This document shows, one piece after another, positions 1 through 16,159 of a stretch of 31,407 nt of DNA. Source of the DNA: Apostichopus californicus (Eukaryota > Echinodermata > Holothuroidea > Aspidochirotida > Stichopodidae). The translations under genes and the position numbers were made by a program. Under the pieces are notes generated by a model, which saw only the letters and a list, made by a program, of their open reading frames with translations, was not told the origin of the DNA and did no database searches. Within the stretch, counting starts at the first letter, position 1; every line of letters begins with the position of its first letter. The stretch is from contig JAIPMN010000840.1 in NCBI GenBank assembly GCA_020650975.1, positions 1 to 31,407 of the forward strand, given 5' to 3'.

Positions 1-4059
<4,059 letters not shown>

Positions 4060-4182
4060 ATGAGAGGTATGGAGAGGCTTCAGATGGATTCTGGGTACGT
4101 ACCAGTGACAGGCAGTAGTGTGGGGTCGTACCAACAACCAACCATGTTCATTCCAAGCTTTGCGCATCCACATTTCTCTTGG
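4060..4182 (+). CDS. Exon A: possible alternative first coding exon of the E protein
   Basis: The frame is open from an in-frame TAA at 4036-4038. There are in-frame ATGs at 4060, 4069 and 4084. The first two have G at -3, and the second also has G at +4. The exon ends at a strong donor (TTGG then GTAAGAT, GT at 4183-4184) in phase 0, which is what exon B needs. It encodes 41 residues (1-41) rich in S, Y, P and Q, with a stretch S-Y-Q-Q-P-T-M-F-I-P-S-F. No family motif is recognised. I chose the first ATG after the stop. Alternatively this is an internal exon: AGs at 4063-4064, 4065-4066 and 4082-4083 follow only weak pyrimidine tracts, so a first exon seems likelier. Short E-protein isoforms from internal promoters are known in vertebrate TCF4 and TCF12. 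The call is supported by frame, donor and phase only, not by sequence similarity. Confidence 0.45.
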
Positions 4183-6212
4183 GTAAGATTAAGCAACACT
4201 CACTCACTGTACCATCATATAGTTATTCCTGTGTATGTGGGTAACCCTGACTTATAAATTGTGATTTTAGTTATTTTATTTTGTTTCATGGTATTCGGTA
4301 TTTTCCCTGCACGTTATTAATTCACATCTGTATTCTTTTAAATTTGAAGAATCTTTACCTGTCAGAAATTTTGTGAAACCAATTAAAATTCTTATTGTCT
4401 TGCTAGGATTGCAGCAATTATTATTGGAAATTGATAAATCAGTTTGTTCGTTAAGTTTGGTAGCCATGTAATGCTTTGACGCACTGTGTAGTGTTACTGG
4501 TACAGAATGTCACCGATTTACCGTATTTACACAGTACACTACAGGTTACCCCTCCCCCCCCCTCACACTGAACTCAAACGGAGAGAGTCTTTATGGGGTC
4601 TTTGACGGAACTATTGCTAGTCCCCCCATGTTGGCTAGGGGGTGGGGAGGGGAGAGGCTGTATAACCCATACTTGATGTTCTTGTTTTGGGATAAGGGTT
4701 GTATGACTGGATCAAATGCAGTTCTCATGCAAAGTAACATGAGCCACTGACTCATTCCTGCTGGGAGAAACAGATAAAATCTATCAGCAACAGGAAAACA
4801 ACCTGATAGTCCAATTTCTTATTTCCATGTAGTTAATATATTAGTACAAAAGTTTCTGGAAGTGCAATGAGAGGGAGGGGAATGGGGAGGGTTTTGGGCA
4901 GAATGGAAAAGAACGATTCAACGGGGAAATGGTAGTACGGCACCCCACTGACTTTACCTATTCAAATGACTATAGAAGAAAAGTCTGAACTACTGAAAAT
5001 TTAATTCAGGTATTGAATTATTTTACTCTGTGAGAAAGTTTTGTAGAATAGAATTCGCTATCAGTTAATTAATTACTCGCTTGTTAAGGTTTATTTGTTA
5101 AAGGTTTATTTGTTTAAAACAAAATGAGTGATCTCTTTTGAGCATGAACCAACATCAGTGAAAGGCATTCGATTACACACAGACGTTCTTTCCTGAATTG
5201 TTTCTCTTCTATGTTAGTTGTACAAATATAGGATCCATTAATCTGTTATGGTTTTATTTTAATCAACTATTAATCAACATTAATAGGTGTGATAGATAAA
5301 CAATTATGGTTTAGATATAGTCATGTTGCGTTTCCCTTGGTCACTGTGAGGTGTCTGGACTTCCTATGGTAAACATTGAGCTTGAAAATTAATGAGTTTT
5401 TGTTAAAAGAAAGTAAGCATTTTAGCATACAATGATTACTTTACTAAGTTTTGATTACTTGTGAATCGGTAATTATCATTTACCTATCCCGGATACAAAC
5501 GCACAGCCTTTTGGTCACTAGCTAGGAATGGGGAGGTATGTATTCAAGCCTATCAGCATACATACAGTATGCTTGAGTATGTTTGTGTATGAAACAAGAA
5601 CTTGCATGTACAAATTGGAAATCCCAAGAGGCCCTGTCGAAATATCTCATACTTAAAGATACTAAATAGTAATGTATTCTTACAGATCATATTTGTGTGC
5701 ACTGTGTGTATGTAGTCTTGAATATTATATATATACCGAGCTATTGTTGATGTCCTGTAAGGTTGACGGACAGCTTTCACAATCCTCCAGAGGTTACATG
5801 TGACTTGCGGAATGGATGTTCCATATTGCGCACAGAAGATGTTTTTATGTTATTCTGGGTTTTTTAACCTTTATAAAAGAAGAAAGGAACATAAACCGAT
5901 GTTAGACAATGATATGTGCTAATATATTGAGTACACAGAGCTGTTTCTGGTCGAGGTAACAAAAAACAAAAATATTGATCATGTAAATTTAGCCATAAAA
6001 AAACATTAACGTAGGTATAGATTCCTAGCAAATGTTTGAAATCCTTTTCATTTGTGGATCTGTTAAATCCTGTTTTCACTTCCATGGATATACCCCAGGT
6101 TTGCTTTCAAACATGGATTCTATCTGACACTTAATCTCTTAAATGAAGAATGGGCTGTTGACATTATTTCTACAGTTACTTCAGTCCAAGGGGATTCTTT
6201 GATTTTAAAGGT

Positions 6213-6224
6213 GGGGGGGGGGGG
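6213..6224. repeat. G12 homopolymer
   Basis: Twelve consecutive G bases on the + strand inside intron A-B, followed by TGAACA. It is one of about ten G or C runs spread through the introns. Confidence 0.9.
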
Positions 6225-6964
6225 TGAACATTGGAGGAGGGTGCACGTGTCAGAGCACATTAAAACAGAGATCAGCTTAAGTACTAATTAGATAATTGGA
6301 GGCTGCATCTGAAATGAATCATTCAATGACAACTTTAATATGGAAAGTCTTTATAATAGATTGTGAGCTGCCAGTGAATACAACCATTCATAGATGTACG
6401 CTGTTAATTACCCGTTACCCAGCTGAAACCATTGCTTTATTTATATGGTGCACAAGAATCCCACATTCTGTGAATATGGTATTTGATCCCTAAATTGTGA
6501 GGAAATGGTGTCTTTGACTTTTGCCACTGTTAACTCCTTACTTAATCCTGCAATAACATCCAATCTACATATGGATGTAGTATACAGGCTAAATAAACTG
6601 TCATTGTGCTTGCTTTAGACCATTGTGTGCTAGCTGAATAAACTGTTGTGGCATAAATGATGTTCAAGTGGAAGCTATTTTGAGAAGGATGAATAAATAG
6701 TCTTTGACTCCTTTGCTGTAGAATTTTTAAAAACTACTGCTTAAATTCATGTTGCATTTAAAGTGACAATTCTATACTTATCGATGTGAATAGTCGTCCT
6801 ACATTTATGCTTCTCCTTGTAATATGTACAGGCAGTACCGTATCTGTTCATTTAGGCCCTGGTGTTCAAACTAGTTGGCTTGGTTATATTCACATTGATC
6901 ATCTTTGGAACCCTCCAGTGGCTGATGTTGTGGCCTGGGAGGGGGTTAACTGGGAGGATGTAAA

Positions 6965-6976
6965 CCCCCCCCCCCC
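6965..6976. repeat. C12 homopolymer
   Basis: Twelve consecutive C bases on the + strand inside intron A-B. The short open frame that runs into it (6786-6986) has no recognisable protein content and is not called. Confidence 0.9.
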
Positions 6977-9816
6977 AATCCCTTGACATTTAGACTAGTA
7001 GGCTTGAATATGTAAATTATGAAGATTTCCTTTATTTTATTCAGTATCGCAGTAAGCCACTGATTCCCATTGCACATATTTAACAGTGTGTATGTCATGT
7101 TGACTGATGGCTTGGTTAAAGGAAAAACAACAGTTTGCTTCTGATAAATTCATATTTAAAGCAAGAATTTAAAAGAAGAACATTTCTAGACTCTAGGAGC
7201 CAAGAAGCTGTTTCTTTATGTTGCATTTTTCTTCCATATGAAAGGGCTGTTATAAATAATGTGATGCACAGTTGATGATGTATTGTTTATGACTAAAATA
7301 GTTATCATGATAAACCTACAAGTATACACTTGACATTCAAGGTAATAAATTAGCTTAAAAGAGTAAATTTAGAAGAAAGATCAAGCCCTCAAGAGCTGCA
7401 GTTACCTGAACTGATGTCACAAAGCTGTGGACAACTAATCGTTGACAGATTCCCCTCATATTATAATTATTTTAAGGTATGTCTCTCTTTTGGAGGAATC
7501 ATTCCACTTTTAAAAGCGTTAACATAAGAGGAATAAAACAAGTTATTTGTTTTTCGTTCAAGATGTGAGGTGAAAACAGACTGGGTTTCTTCATTTCTTC
7601 TAAGCTGGACAGAAAAAACTACCAAAAAGTAAAAGCTGTTTCTGTTAACTACAAAAGTTAGAACGTGTTTGTCCAGGATTTATATACTACAACTGGTGTA
7701 TACCAGTGTGAATGAGGGTTTTTAGTTGGTAGCACTGTTTTATTCTGTATATATTTTATGTAGAGCTGTAACAATGCCAGGTGTTCTTAGCACCGTTATT
7801 ATCCACACCTGACACCTGTTCAACTTCTGTATCATACACCTACCTACACAGTGCTTGACAGATGATCTGTTGGCTATTCATTCATACTGAATAACATTTG
7901 GCAATTGGCTTCTTAATATCAAGCCAGTATTTTTACATTTTTCATATCAAAAAAACTCTAGATTGAGGTATAAGCTTACTTTAATTAGAGATTTTGGGCT
8001 CCCTAAACACTGGAGGTTTCAATGGTTATTAAAAAATAAATAAACACTTTTGATAGCATAAAACTAATAGTAAAACAAGCAATCATCCATGTTTGCAAAG
8101 ATTTTCTTTTTTCCCTTTGAATTTCATTGATAAAAACTTGTTTAAGTTTCTTAAATTGTGTTAATCGGCATTATGTCCTAAAAATGAACAAGATCCTTCC
8201 ATCCATATTCATCAGAAGTGATAGGAACTTCGATTTCAAGTTACTGTACAAGCTGAAAGCTATTGGTGAAGTGTCTCATTTTTCCAAGGGGTAGTCTTAA
8301 AATCATCAACCTGTCAAGATTTGCAGACGAACACCATTTGATAATAACCAGCTTGCTGCTAAACTGCTGAATTACACCCTATACCCCAAATTTCAATCTT
8401 GGAATTCTGGTTTTATGGCCTTGAATTCTAGGAAGTAGACTACATGTAGCTTTTGGAGAAGAAGTCAACCATTTAGATTTAATTTGTCTGGCTGTGCAAA
8501 CTCTGACCACCCAGTTTCATGGTTAAAGTGTAATTAGTATGGTTTCTGTGTGCATAGGATTGCATTATTAGGGCAGGGATAAATGCCCCACCCCCCCTCC
8601 CCCATCATGCCCCTTCCTCACGATCAATATGAAGAAGATAAAGACATACATAAATCAATCTCAAGATTTTTTTTTTCTTTGTGAGCATTTAAGAACCTGG
8701 ATTACCATTTTGAGTAGCCAATGGTTTAATATGTTGACACTAAATATTTGTGTTTGAACTCAAAGATAGATAGTTTGAGCTACATTAATGTCATTATAAT
8801 ATCAACAACCACATTAAATAGTTAAAAAGCAATTTAAGAGGTAGTTAACATGAAGGTTTCCTGTGATCAAGTGTATTATTGCATGATGTAAGAAGCAGTA
8901 GGAGGCTAGTTAGGAAACGGTATGTCTGTCTCATTTAACATTTGTATGTCTGCAATAATGACTTCTAAGCAGAACATAAATGTTAGCATGTAACTTAAAA
9001 TTTACCAGCAGGTCATGACTTTTACATAGCTCCTAATATTGAAGTTACTAACCTTTTTTTAAGAAAAAAACATACAATTTGGATTATTAATGTTAAGTAA
9101 AATTGCAATGATATCATTAGCATCTAGTTCTAATTGTTCATATCACTTTGTCATTTGTTTTTATTTATTTATTTTTTCCAGCTCTACTTGAAGTGATCCA
9201 AGCAATTGTCGTATAGCTTCGTATACTATATTGTAATATCAGAGAACATATACTGTGCATATGTACTGTATGTGGTTCACCCAAACACTATTTGTCATAT
9301 CAAACACGATATTTTGAGATCTGCTGTTATCATAAATATGTATTTAAATTTGAAGCCTACAGTAAAATGATTAATTCACATTGTGGATAACACTTTTCTT
9401 GTAACAGTCAGGTATCACCACTGTCTAGGCAATAGTAATGTGTCTGAAAATGTCATCTGTTAGGTTAGGTCGCTATAAGGTATCACATACTCGACTGAAA
9501 ATTCAAATGTTTGCAACTTTGCAATGAAACAGTGAAGCATTGAATACAATTCGTGAGGCATTCAATTTTCCGTACTAGACAAAATAATCATTGACTTGCA
9601 ATTGTTAGCAGCTGAGTATTTTTTTTTCTTAGTTTGTTAGAGGGATTATTCATGGATCCAGCAAAGCAACAGTGATAAATCTAATAGTCTGTACACTTAT
9701 TTAATAGTCCAGTGACTAACAGCTCTGTAAAACTTCACAAAATAACTTTTGTGTTTTGCAAAAACTCCACAAAGTCTGTTCTATTTATACCATGTAGACA
9801 AAGTCATGCACCCTCA

Positions 9817-9826
9817 CCCCCCCCCC
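9817..9826. repeat. C10 homopolymer
   Basis: Ten consecutive C bases preceded by C-rich sequence, in intron A-B about 1 kb before exon B. Confidence 0.85.
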
Positions 9827-10134
9827 AACCAATTGTAAAATCAAATACAAGAATTCCTATAGCACAAAATGTCATAACGCAGTTAATTTAAGACTATTTC
9901 AGGTAATTTAAGTCTCTAGGAAGCCATTGCATTGAACTTGCATCAAGTGTAGTATACTGGGGTATGCTTAAAGTTGGTTAAATCACTTAAATGTGACCCA
10001 AGAAAATCCATATGTGAATACAAATTTCAGTGTCCCTCCTTGTGGTAAATTTTCTGCGATAAACTATAACAAAGTGCCTCAGAGAAGCAACTTGCATCTG
10101 GTTGCTAAATTTGGAAATATGAATTTATCAAATT

Positions 10135-10475
10135 TATCAAGTGTAGATTGTGCTACAGTAGCTGTTTAGATTGATTTTATTCATTAAATTTAATGTCAAC
10201 ATTTATGTCAGCACCGATCTGCTAGATTGTGCTATATTAACTAAGCAATGTACAGTGCTATTTAGATTGATTTTATTCATTAAATTTCAGCACTGATCTG
10301 CTAGATTGTGCTATAGCAATGCATAGTGCTGTTTAGATTGATTTTATTCATTAAATATCAGCACTGATCTGCTAGATTGTACTATATTAACTAAGCAATG
10401 TACAATACTATTTAGATTGATTTTATTCACTAAATGTAAAGCCCAGATCTTCTAGATTGTGCTACACTAAAGACC
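10135..10475. repeat. Degenerate tandem repeat, about four copies, 71-96 bp period
   Basis: The core TTTAGATTGATTTTATTCA recurs at 10165, 10261, 10332 and 10411 (the last with CAC for CAT at its end). Each core is followed at variable distance by a block like CTGATCTGCTAGATTGTGCT. Spacings of 96, 71 and 79 bp show indels between copies, so this is an older array than the others in the window. It lies about 370 bp upstream of exon B. No coding potential is seen. Confidence 0.85.
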
Positions 10476-10843
10476 TTGTTAACTGTTGTGGTTGAAGTAT
10501 CAAAATGCAGAAACGTTATCGGAATCCCATGCATGCAGTAGGACTGTTAACTCTTCAATATAAATGGAGCAACAGGCCTTCTTTTCATCATTCATGACTT
10601 TCTGGGAAAACTTTTATATTGTAGGTCAAGTTGTTGCACATACACTATGTGAATGATATTACTTGGCAAATCTTTAATTAAAAATGGTTGATTTTTTTTA
10701 TTGAATGTATGATGATCTATTTCCTGATTCATGATTGATATTATTTTCTCTGACATCTTTAGTTGTAATGTTTTAGCCATCATTATCTGTGTTTAACCTC
10801 ACTATTGTCTTTTTCTCTCTCTTCCACCACCCGGTTTTTGCAG

Positions 10844-10922
10844 ATTTATCCAACGGATCACAATAACAGTAATTACACATCCAGCCCTTCAACACCTGTC
10901 AGCTCACCTCCACCTATGTCAG
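10844..10922 (+). CDS. Exon B: conserved IY.DH / STPV.SPP segment of the E protein
   Basis: The acceptor is TTTTTGCAG at 10843 and the donor is TCAG then GTAAAT at 10923. The 79 nt start in phase 0 and end in phase 1, giving residues 42-67 plus one base of codon 68. The peptide starts I-Y-P-T-D-H-N-N and contains S-P-S-T-P-V-S-S-P-P. I recall vertebrate TCF4 as I-Y-S-P-D-H-T-N-N followed by N-P-S-T-P-V-G-S-P-P at the same place with the same intron phases, so this exon is a secure homologue. It is a low-complexity Ser/Pro region lying before AD2, with no fold of its own expected. Confidence 0.9.
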
Positions 10923-13900
10923 GTAAATAGTCTTTAAATCATAACAATCATATTCAGGAGGTCAAAGGTGGCTGAGAATGTAAACTGCTGCATAAAAGTA
11001 CAATTAGTATTTTATTTAGAGAGTAGAAATCTACTACCAACCTTGCAGTTACAGTATGTGAATGGATTAATGCAGTTCATGGATTGTGGATTTCTTTTTT
11101 TTTATTCTCATTTTGGGGGGTGGGGGTGGGGGGGGGCAGGTTAATAAAGAACTTATTCCCTCATTCTATTAACTGTAAAATGTCTGGCTGGATAGTTTTG
11201 ACATATTCATCACATGCATATCCTGATAATGCAGGCATGTTTCTGAAGATGGTGAAACAAACCGTCCTTGGTCAAAGGTCATGATGACCTGTAGTGCAAA
11301 GGTTATTATTATGGTATGACAAAAACAATTGTCCAATTCAAGATCAAAAACAATAAAGGACTAATGTCCCTACTTAGCAGCTGTATACAATTTGTTGTAT
11401 ACTTGGTCTATTGTACAGTAGGAACATCAATTAATAGATATTTGTTAGCATTCACTCAAACCTGGAAAGTTTTAAGAATTTCCTTTAAAGTTTTTTGAAA
11501 TGAAGTGTTTTGTTATGAAAGCAGTAGGATGAAAGTGTAACAGAAATCCTCCAAATGTAAGGCCTTTTTTGGGTCCCGCATATGTCTATTTCTCGTTCTG
11601 TGTCGTTGGCATAAACTATATGCCCTGCACCCTGACCTCTATTAATGGAGTAATAAATTTTGAAGTCTAATTTCCCATACATGCAAACCCATTCCTCTTT
11701 TTTGTGGCTCAAGGTTAAGATTGACCCCTGATACAAATATCATTTAATCAGTAAAAGAACAGGAAATGGTAGGCTTCTGGTTTCCTTTGTCAACTTTTCC
11801 CCAAGTGGCTTGTTCAGACAAAGTTTATTAGTTACTTAGTCACAAAGATACAATAAATTACAAGGACCTTACAGATAGATCACAGTAATTTTGTTTTTTA
11901 TGCAACTACAACCAATACATTATAATGAATGATGCAGAATATCATGGTAGAGATGTCCCCAATCATCATGCCTTTGTATGGAACCCGTACTATCTTTATA
12001 TGGTACCCTCTTTGCAGAGCACTTGCTGCCCTATGAGGAACTGTATTAGCTTTATATGGAACCTGTACATTGCCAAGTACTGTATACTCAAAATAATCTC
12101 CCAATGCTGACTTCTGAGACATTTATGACAATGTACCCCCTTCCCCCTCCCCCACCCAGAAAATACTTCAAAGAATTCTGCAATCATTCAAAGAACAGTT
12201 GAGGACATGCAATGTTTTTCGAAACCAATTTAAGGATGTTAATTTTTAATATAGATGTATGGTAGTACATGACTTAATATTGAACAGTTGGAGCCTTGCT
12301 ATGGAGTCCTTCATGTCATTATATAAACCCCATGCCCATGGTGCCTTGATATGAAAGCATAGGTACCTTTAATATGGAATAGTTGTTACCTTGGTGTGGA
12401 AGCATTAATAGCTCGTCTGAATCTCAGAATTCTATCGATTTCATTCTCAGATATATATGTAGAACTCCAAAAATTCTTTATCAAAAGAATCTCTGAAAAA
12501 ATAAGTGAAAGTTTGCATGTTGCTTGACTACTGTAGTATTACTCAGCTCTTGCTGGTATTGTTTCAATTTTGAAAAGATGTCTGTGTGATTGATTTTGAG
12601 GAATGTAAATGGTGGGGATACAGTCTTGATTGGCAGTAACACATCCTTTATTGATTTCAAGGTGTTCTAATAAAAACAAATTTGGGCATCATTTGTATGA
12701 GGCAGCCACTTGATCTGAAAACACATTCAAGTTTGAATGGATATTTTGATTATTGTAGTTTAGTAAGATATCAAAGAGGCAGAGGAAGGTGAGTAGAGTT
12801 TCTAGGTCAAAGATGCCATTTAAAACTTTTATATGAACTTTTATGATCTGGTTTGAGACATCAGCAACCACGCACAGACAATTAATAGTACCAATTGGGG
12901 CGGATTCTGGTAAATTGCGTGACCATAAAGACCAGTAATGTCAAATCAGATATTGTCAAATTTAAGCTCATCAAACGTTTCCTCAAGACAATTAAAAAGA
13001 GTTGTAATACCGGTAGCGAAGAAATTGATTTCATAGAAAACATTGAGAGGAGACATTTAGACCAATTAAAAAAAACAATGCAGGAAAAGACACAACTTTC
13101 TAATGCTGTTAGTTTGGCCTTTTCTATGAGATCTGAAAATGGAACCTAATATAAAGGTTAGATTTACTGAAAGCTAGCTATCAGAAAATGGAAAGTATGA
13201 AACAAATTACTATAAGTAGAACAAACAAGTCACAAACAACCTTAGTTTGAAAGACAAAAACAAATCGCAGAACAATATGAATAATTCAGTGATTGAAATG
13301 CATTATTCATCATCGAAGACTCAAGTTTCCAGCGGATCCAGGCAAACTTTAGTCTAGCCTTGCTGATCATGGCACAGATTGTATTAAACTAGTACTTCTC
13401 TATGGTGCAAGACAGACCTTTGCAGTGTTTATAATTTTAAATTTAAATAATAATACCAGGTAGCCTCTATTGATTGATCAACATTTAGCTGATCTGATTT
13501 TACTTTCTGGGTCGCTTCTGGAAGGGAAAAAGGTGATAACCAGTCAAGTGGCTTCTGTAAACAAATTATTTGTTGTCAGAAACTATCAATTGCTTTTGGT
13601 CAAGTTTGGTGTTTTCATTACTATTTCAATCATCCGAGGTAGGATGCGATGCGTTTAATCAAACTTGTAACATTAGCCTGGTAATGTAATTAACAGGTGC
13701 TGGGTTGAATATAAAGGGATGTTACAAGGCCAATCTGCTAAACCCTGACATCTGGTTTTCTTAGTCAAGTCCAAGCGACTTCCCCTGTTTGTATAGTTCT
13801 GGTGCGTCGGCTCACTCGGCTGTGTCAGGCACATAGTTTTCTGACCTATAATAACCTACCTTATCGCGGTCATAAACTTTTGTTTCTGTGGAAAGGAGAA

Positions 13901-14393
13901 GAGAGTTGTAATAATTGGCATGATTAGTTAGCATGATATGAATTAATTGAAAGATATCAAAAGAACAAAGGGATTCTCTGCACTGCATGTGATCCTTATA
14001 TTGGTTGTTTGTTTGTGTGTTTCACTTTGGTCATGTGATATAAATGGAGGCCAAAGGACGAACAGGAAGGGGTAGGAGAAGTGGTGTGGAGAATATTGGT
14101 GGTAGGGAGGAGGGTAGGGTTGGGAGAGAAGAGTAGGGTAGGGTAGGGGAAGAAATACAAAATGTACATCAAACTGTATAATGTTGCCAATCTCTTCCAA
14201 TATATTTTATTTTGGTAGTTCTGTTAAGACATTGGCCAATTTCTACTACTTGATCTGACAAAGATAACTGTACAAGAAGTAATGCATGGCAATATAAGTT
14301 TTCTATTGAATCTGCTGAGTAAATGTGCAAAGTAAATAATATAGCTAATTTAATGTCAATGATATTTATGTCAAGTGATTGATTCTCTTTCAG
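10923..14393 (+). other. Intron B-C (3.5 kb), no gene inside
   Basis: It runs from GTAAAT to CTCTTTCAG. It includes a G-rich tract at 11115-11136 (G6-T-G5-T-G9), a region at about 11960-12420 with loosely repeated TATGGAA/GTACC-like words, and a minus-strand pyrimidine-rich (plus-strand GGTAGGGT-rich) patch at about 14068-14150. The short open frames (for example 12895-13149) lack recognisable motifs or splice context and are not called. Confidence 0.65.
11115..11136. repeat. G-rich tract (G6-T-G5-T-G9)
   Basis: Three G runs are separated by single T bases on the + strand, about 190 bp after the exon B donor. This composition could form a G-quadruplex in the transcript or the DNA, which is an inference from composition only. 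Confidence 0.8.
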
Positions 14394-14464
14394 CAGGTCC
14401 ATGGCCGAGGTCTTCAAATCAGACGTCACCAGGACCTTACATGGAAAGTCCACTAGGGTCCCTA
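14394..14464 (+). CDS. Exon C: AG.W..SS segment before AD2, with tandem NAGNAG acceptor
   Basis: The acceptor is TTTCAG at 14393, with a second CAG at 14394-14396 immediately after it. The donor is CTA then GTAAGT at 14465. The 71 nt go from phase 1 to phase 0 and encode residues 68-91: A-G-P-W-P-R-S-S-N-Q-T-S-P-G-P-Y, then ending S-P-L-G-S-L. The matching vertebrate exon begins A-G-T-x-x-W and ends L-H-S-L, so the assignment is firm. If the downstream CAG is used instead, exon C starts at 14397 and only Ala68 is lost with the frame kept. A TTGA microsatellite starts 15 nt into the following intron. Confidence 0.9.
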
Positions 14465-14479
14465 GTAAGTACATTCTTC

Positions 14480-14524
<45 letters not shown>

Positions 14525-14932
14525 AGATAGATAATGATCGGCTGATTTAATGGAAATATGTTTGTTTCATTTCCGTGTTTTAATCTTTTAGTAATGAACT
14601 GTATATGTCAGCGTTAGCAAAACATTTAGACCATTTCTTTTAAGAGAATAAGAATATAGTGGTTTATAGCTGTTTTAAAGTTTGTGACATTAACAATGAG
14701 AATTTAGAGTATATTTACTGTACATGTGTCCTTGTTGAAAAACTGTTAGAAGTTTGGTAGAAATAAACAGCTTCAACTCCTTTAAAGTGATTGTGGTTAA
14801 GTTTGATGTGTTTTGAAATTTATGAACTGATTATTAACAAAATGCCAAACATTTCCAGTATTGTTTGCTAGATAACAGTATCATGGAAACGATTTCTTTT
14901 CTAAGTTTGTTTTTTCTTTTTTCTTACACCAG
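14465..14932 (+). other. Intron C-D (468 nt)
   Basis: This short intron with consensus GTAAGT carries the TTGA microsatellite near its 5' end and a T-rich tract before the acceptor (TTACACCAG). It contains nothing else notable. Confidence 0.85.
14480..14534. repeat. (TTGA)n microsatellite ending in (TAGA)
   Basis: About eleven perfect TTGA tetranucleotides followed by three GATA-like units. It begins 15 nt after the exon C donor, so length changes act close to a 5' splice site. Confidence 0.95.
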
Positions 14933-15136
14933 CAAAATCGTATGAATCAAAGACTGGATGATGCAATAAATGTTTTAAGGAACCATGCGGAAGGTGAACC
15001 TGTTATGGGCCCTATTACAGAGGATATGATCCAGGCCAATATGGCTCACTCCAACCATTCCACGGGTGTGTCCAGCAGTATGACATCAGGGTATCCCACA
15101 GGTGACCCCTATTCCGGGGGAATGGACCCACATATG
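14933..15136 (+). CDS. Exon D: AD2 / loop-helix activation motif
   Basis: The acceptor is TTACACCAG at 14932 and the donor is CATATG then GTAAGT at 15137. The 204 nt are phase 0 at both ends and encode residues 92-159. They start Q-N-R-M-N-Q, followed by R-L-D-D-A-I-N-V-L-R-N-H-A (98-110). This is the loop-helix core of activation domain 2, the segment of E proteins that contacts coactivators in vertebrates. The exon start matches the vertebrate L/Q-S-R-I boundary. The rest (111-159) is acidic, then Ser/Gly/Met-rich (S-S-S-M-T-S-G, G-G-M-D-P-H-M) and diverged. The vertebrate leucine-rich turn before RLDDA (D-R-L-E) is replaced by M-N-Q. This is one of the two most diagnostic exons. Confidence 0.95.
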
Positions 15137-15309
15137 GTAAGTCTATTTTAGTTGACTCTAATACAGTTTTCTTCTCCACTGTATTTTGGACTCCAGCTAT
15201 GAAGACAAAGTTATTTATGCCTCTGATCTTTCTGAAAAGAGATAACATTGGCATATGGCTAATGGTATTTTGTGCACATTACCCGCATAAGATTCTGATT
15301 ACAAGATAT

Positions 15310-15540
15310 AAAGATTGCATCATGTTAACATTAGTTTGCAAGTGATACATACATAAAGATGGCATCATGTTAACATTAGTTTGCAAGTGATACATACATA
15401 AAGATTGCATCATGTTAACATTAGTTTGCAAGTGATACATACATAAAGATGGCATCATGTTAACATTAGTTTGCAAGTGATACATACATAAAGATGGCAT
15501 CATGTTAACATTAGTTTGCAAGTGATACATACATAAAGCA
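15310..15540. repeat. 45-bp minisatellite, five copies
   Basis: Copies start at 15310, 15355, 15400, 15445 and 15490, with a partial at 15535. The copies are nearly identical: the obvious variable site is AAGATTGC versus AAGATGGC. Because 45 is a multiple of three and the unit lacks stops in one minus-strand frame, a 15-residue peptide repeat appears on that strand; this is a by-product, not evidence for a gene. The array starts about 175 bp after the exon D donor. Confidence 0.97.
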
Positions 15541-16117
15541 AGATAACATCCTGGTCATGTTATTCCCCAAACAATGTGGATCTCATGAAATATGAAATTA
15601 TTATACCAAAGAGAGAGAGAGATAATGTCCACATTATCCCCTGGAGACATTGTTTGCTTTGATGACATTAATGACATGACGTTACCCCTTCCTGACTGTT
15701 ATGACAGAGGGAAATGTTATGCGTGTCTGCATTTTTCCCACGGACATGTTGATTGTTCCTTGAAAGAAATAGCTGTAAGTAAGAACACAATTTAACCACA
15801 TACATTACAAATAGGTCTATCAAACATATATCCCCAGCTCTTTTGTGTATTTATAGAAACTGTATCCTACGCAAAAATTTGTAAGGGAAGAAAAAACTAC
15901 TAGTGGGTTGAATGTGATTATCTTTTTGGATTAGTGGATTCGATCATTTCTCAGTTTATGTTTCCAGGTGGGATCGGTTGACAGAGCTATTTGTTGCTCT
16001 AACCATCTCCATCCCACATAGAGCTTACTCAGCCCTATCATCACTAGCTCACATCTGACATCTTAAAGATTGTCTTGTTGGTGATTATGCAAGCTATCTC
16101 TCTCTCTCTGTATATCA

Positions 16118-16126
16118 TATATATAT

Positions 16127-16158
<32 letters not shown>

Positions 16159-16159
16159 C
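16118..16159. repeat. (AT)n with (ACAT)n microsatellite
   Basis: AT dinucleotides interrupted by three ACAT units, preceded by a short CT run at about 16096-16108. It is intronic and of no visible function. Confidence 0.85.

Larger units (their letters stand above)
4183..10843 (+). other. Large intron A-B (6.7 kb), no gene inside
   Basis: It runs from GTAAGA to a good acceptor (pyrimidine-rich tract, TTTTTGCAG) at 10843. The content is AT-rich with only short spurious open frames. Landmarks are a C run at 4554-4562, a G12 run at 6213-6224, a C12 run at 6965-6976, C-rich sequence at about 8586-8604, a C10 run at 9817-9826 and a degenerate tandem repeat at about 10135-10475. Additional small exons of the vertebrate pattern could hide here, but none is supported by both splice signals and similarity. 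Confidence 0.6.

Noticed and set aside
9213..9225. ATAGCTTCGTATA, one base different from a loxP half-site
   Set aside because: There is no second inverted arm at the right distance and no recombinase context. It is a chance match in AT-rich DNA.
12895..13149. Plus-strand 84-codon Lys-rich frame in intron B-C
   Set aside because: It does not begin at a normal ATG context, has no domain or neighbouring splice signals, and its composition matches AT-rich noncoding DNA.
15279..15530. Minus-strand 83-codon frame with a 15-residue peptide repeat
   Set aside because: It lies wholly in the 45-bp minisatellite. The frame is open only because the unit is a multiple of three.
15592..15795. Plus-strand frame of 67 codons with several Cys and His, followed by GTAAGTAAG
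   Set aside because: There is no acceptor in a matching phase and no recognised zinc-binding pattern. Including it would not fit the D-E junction.
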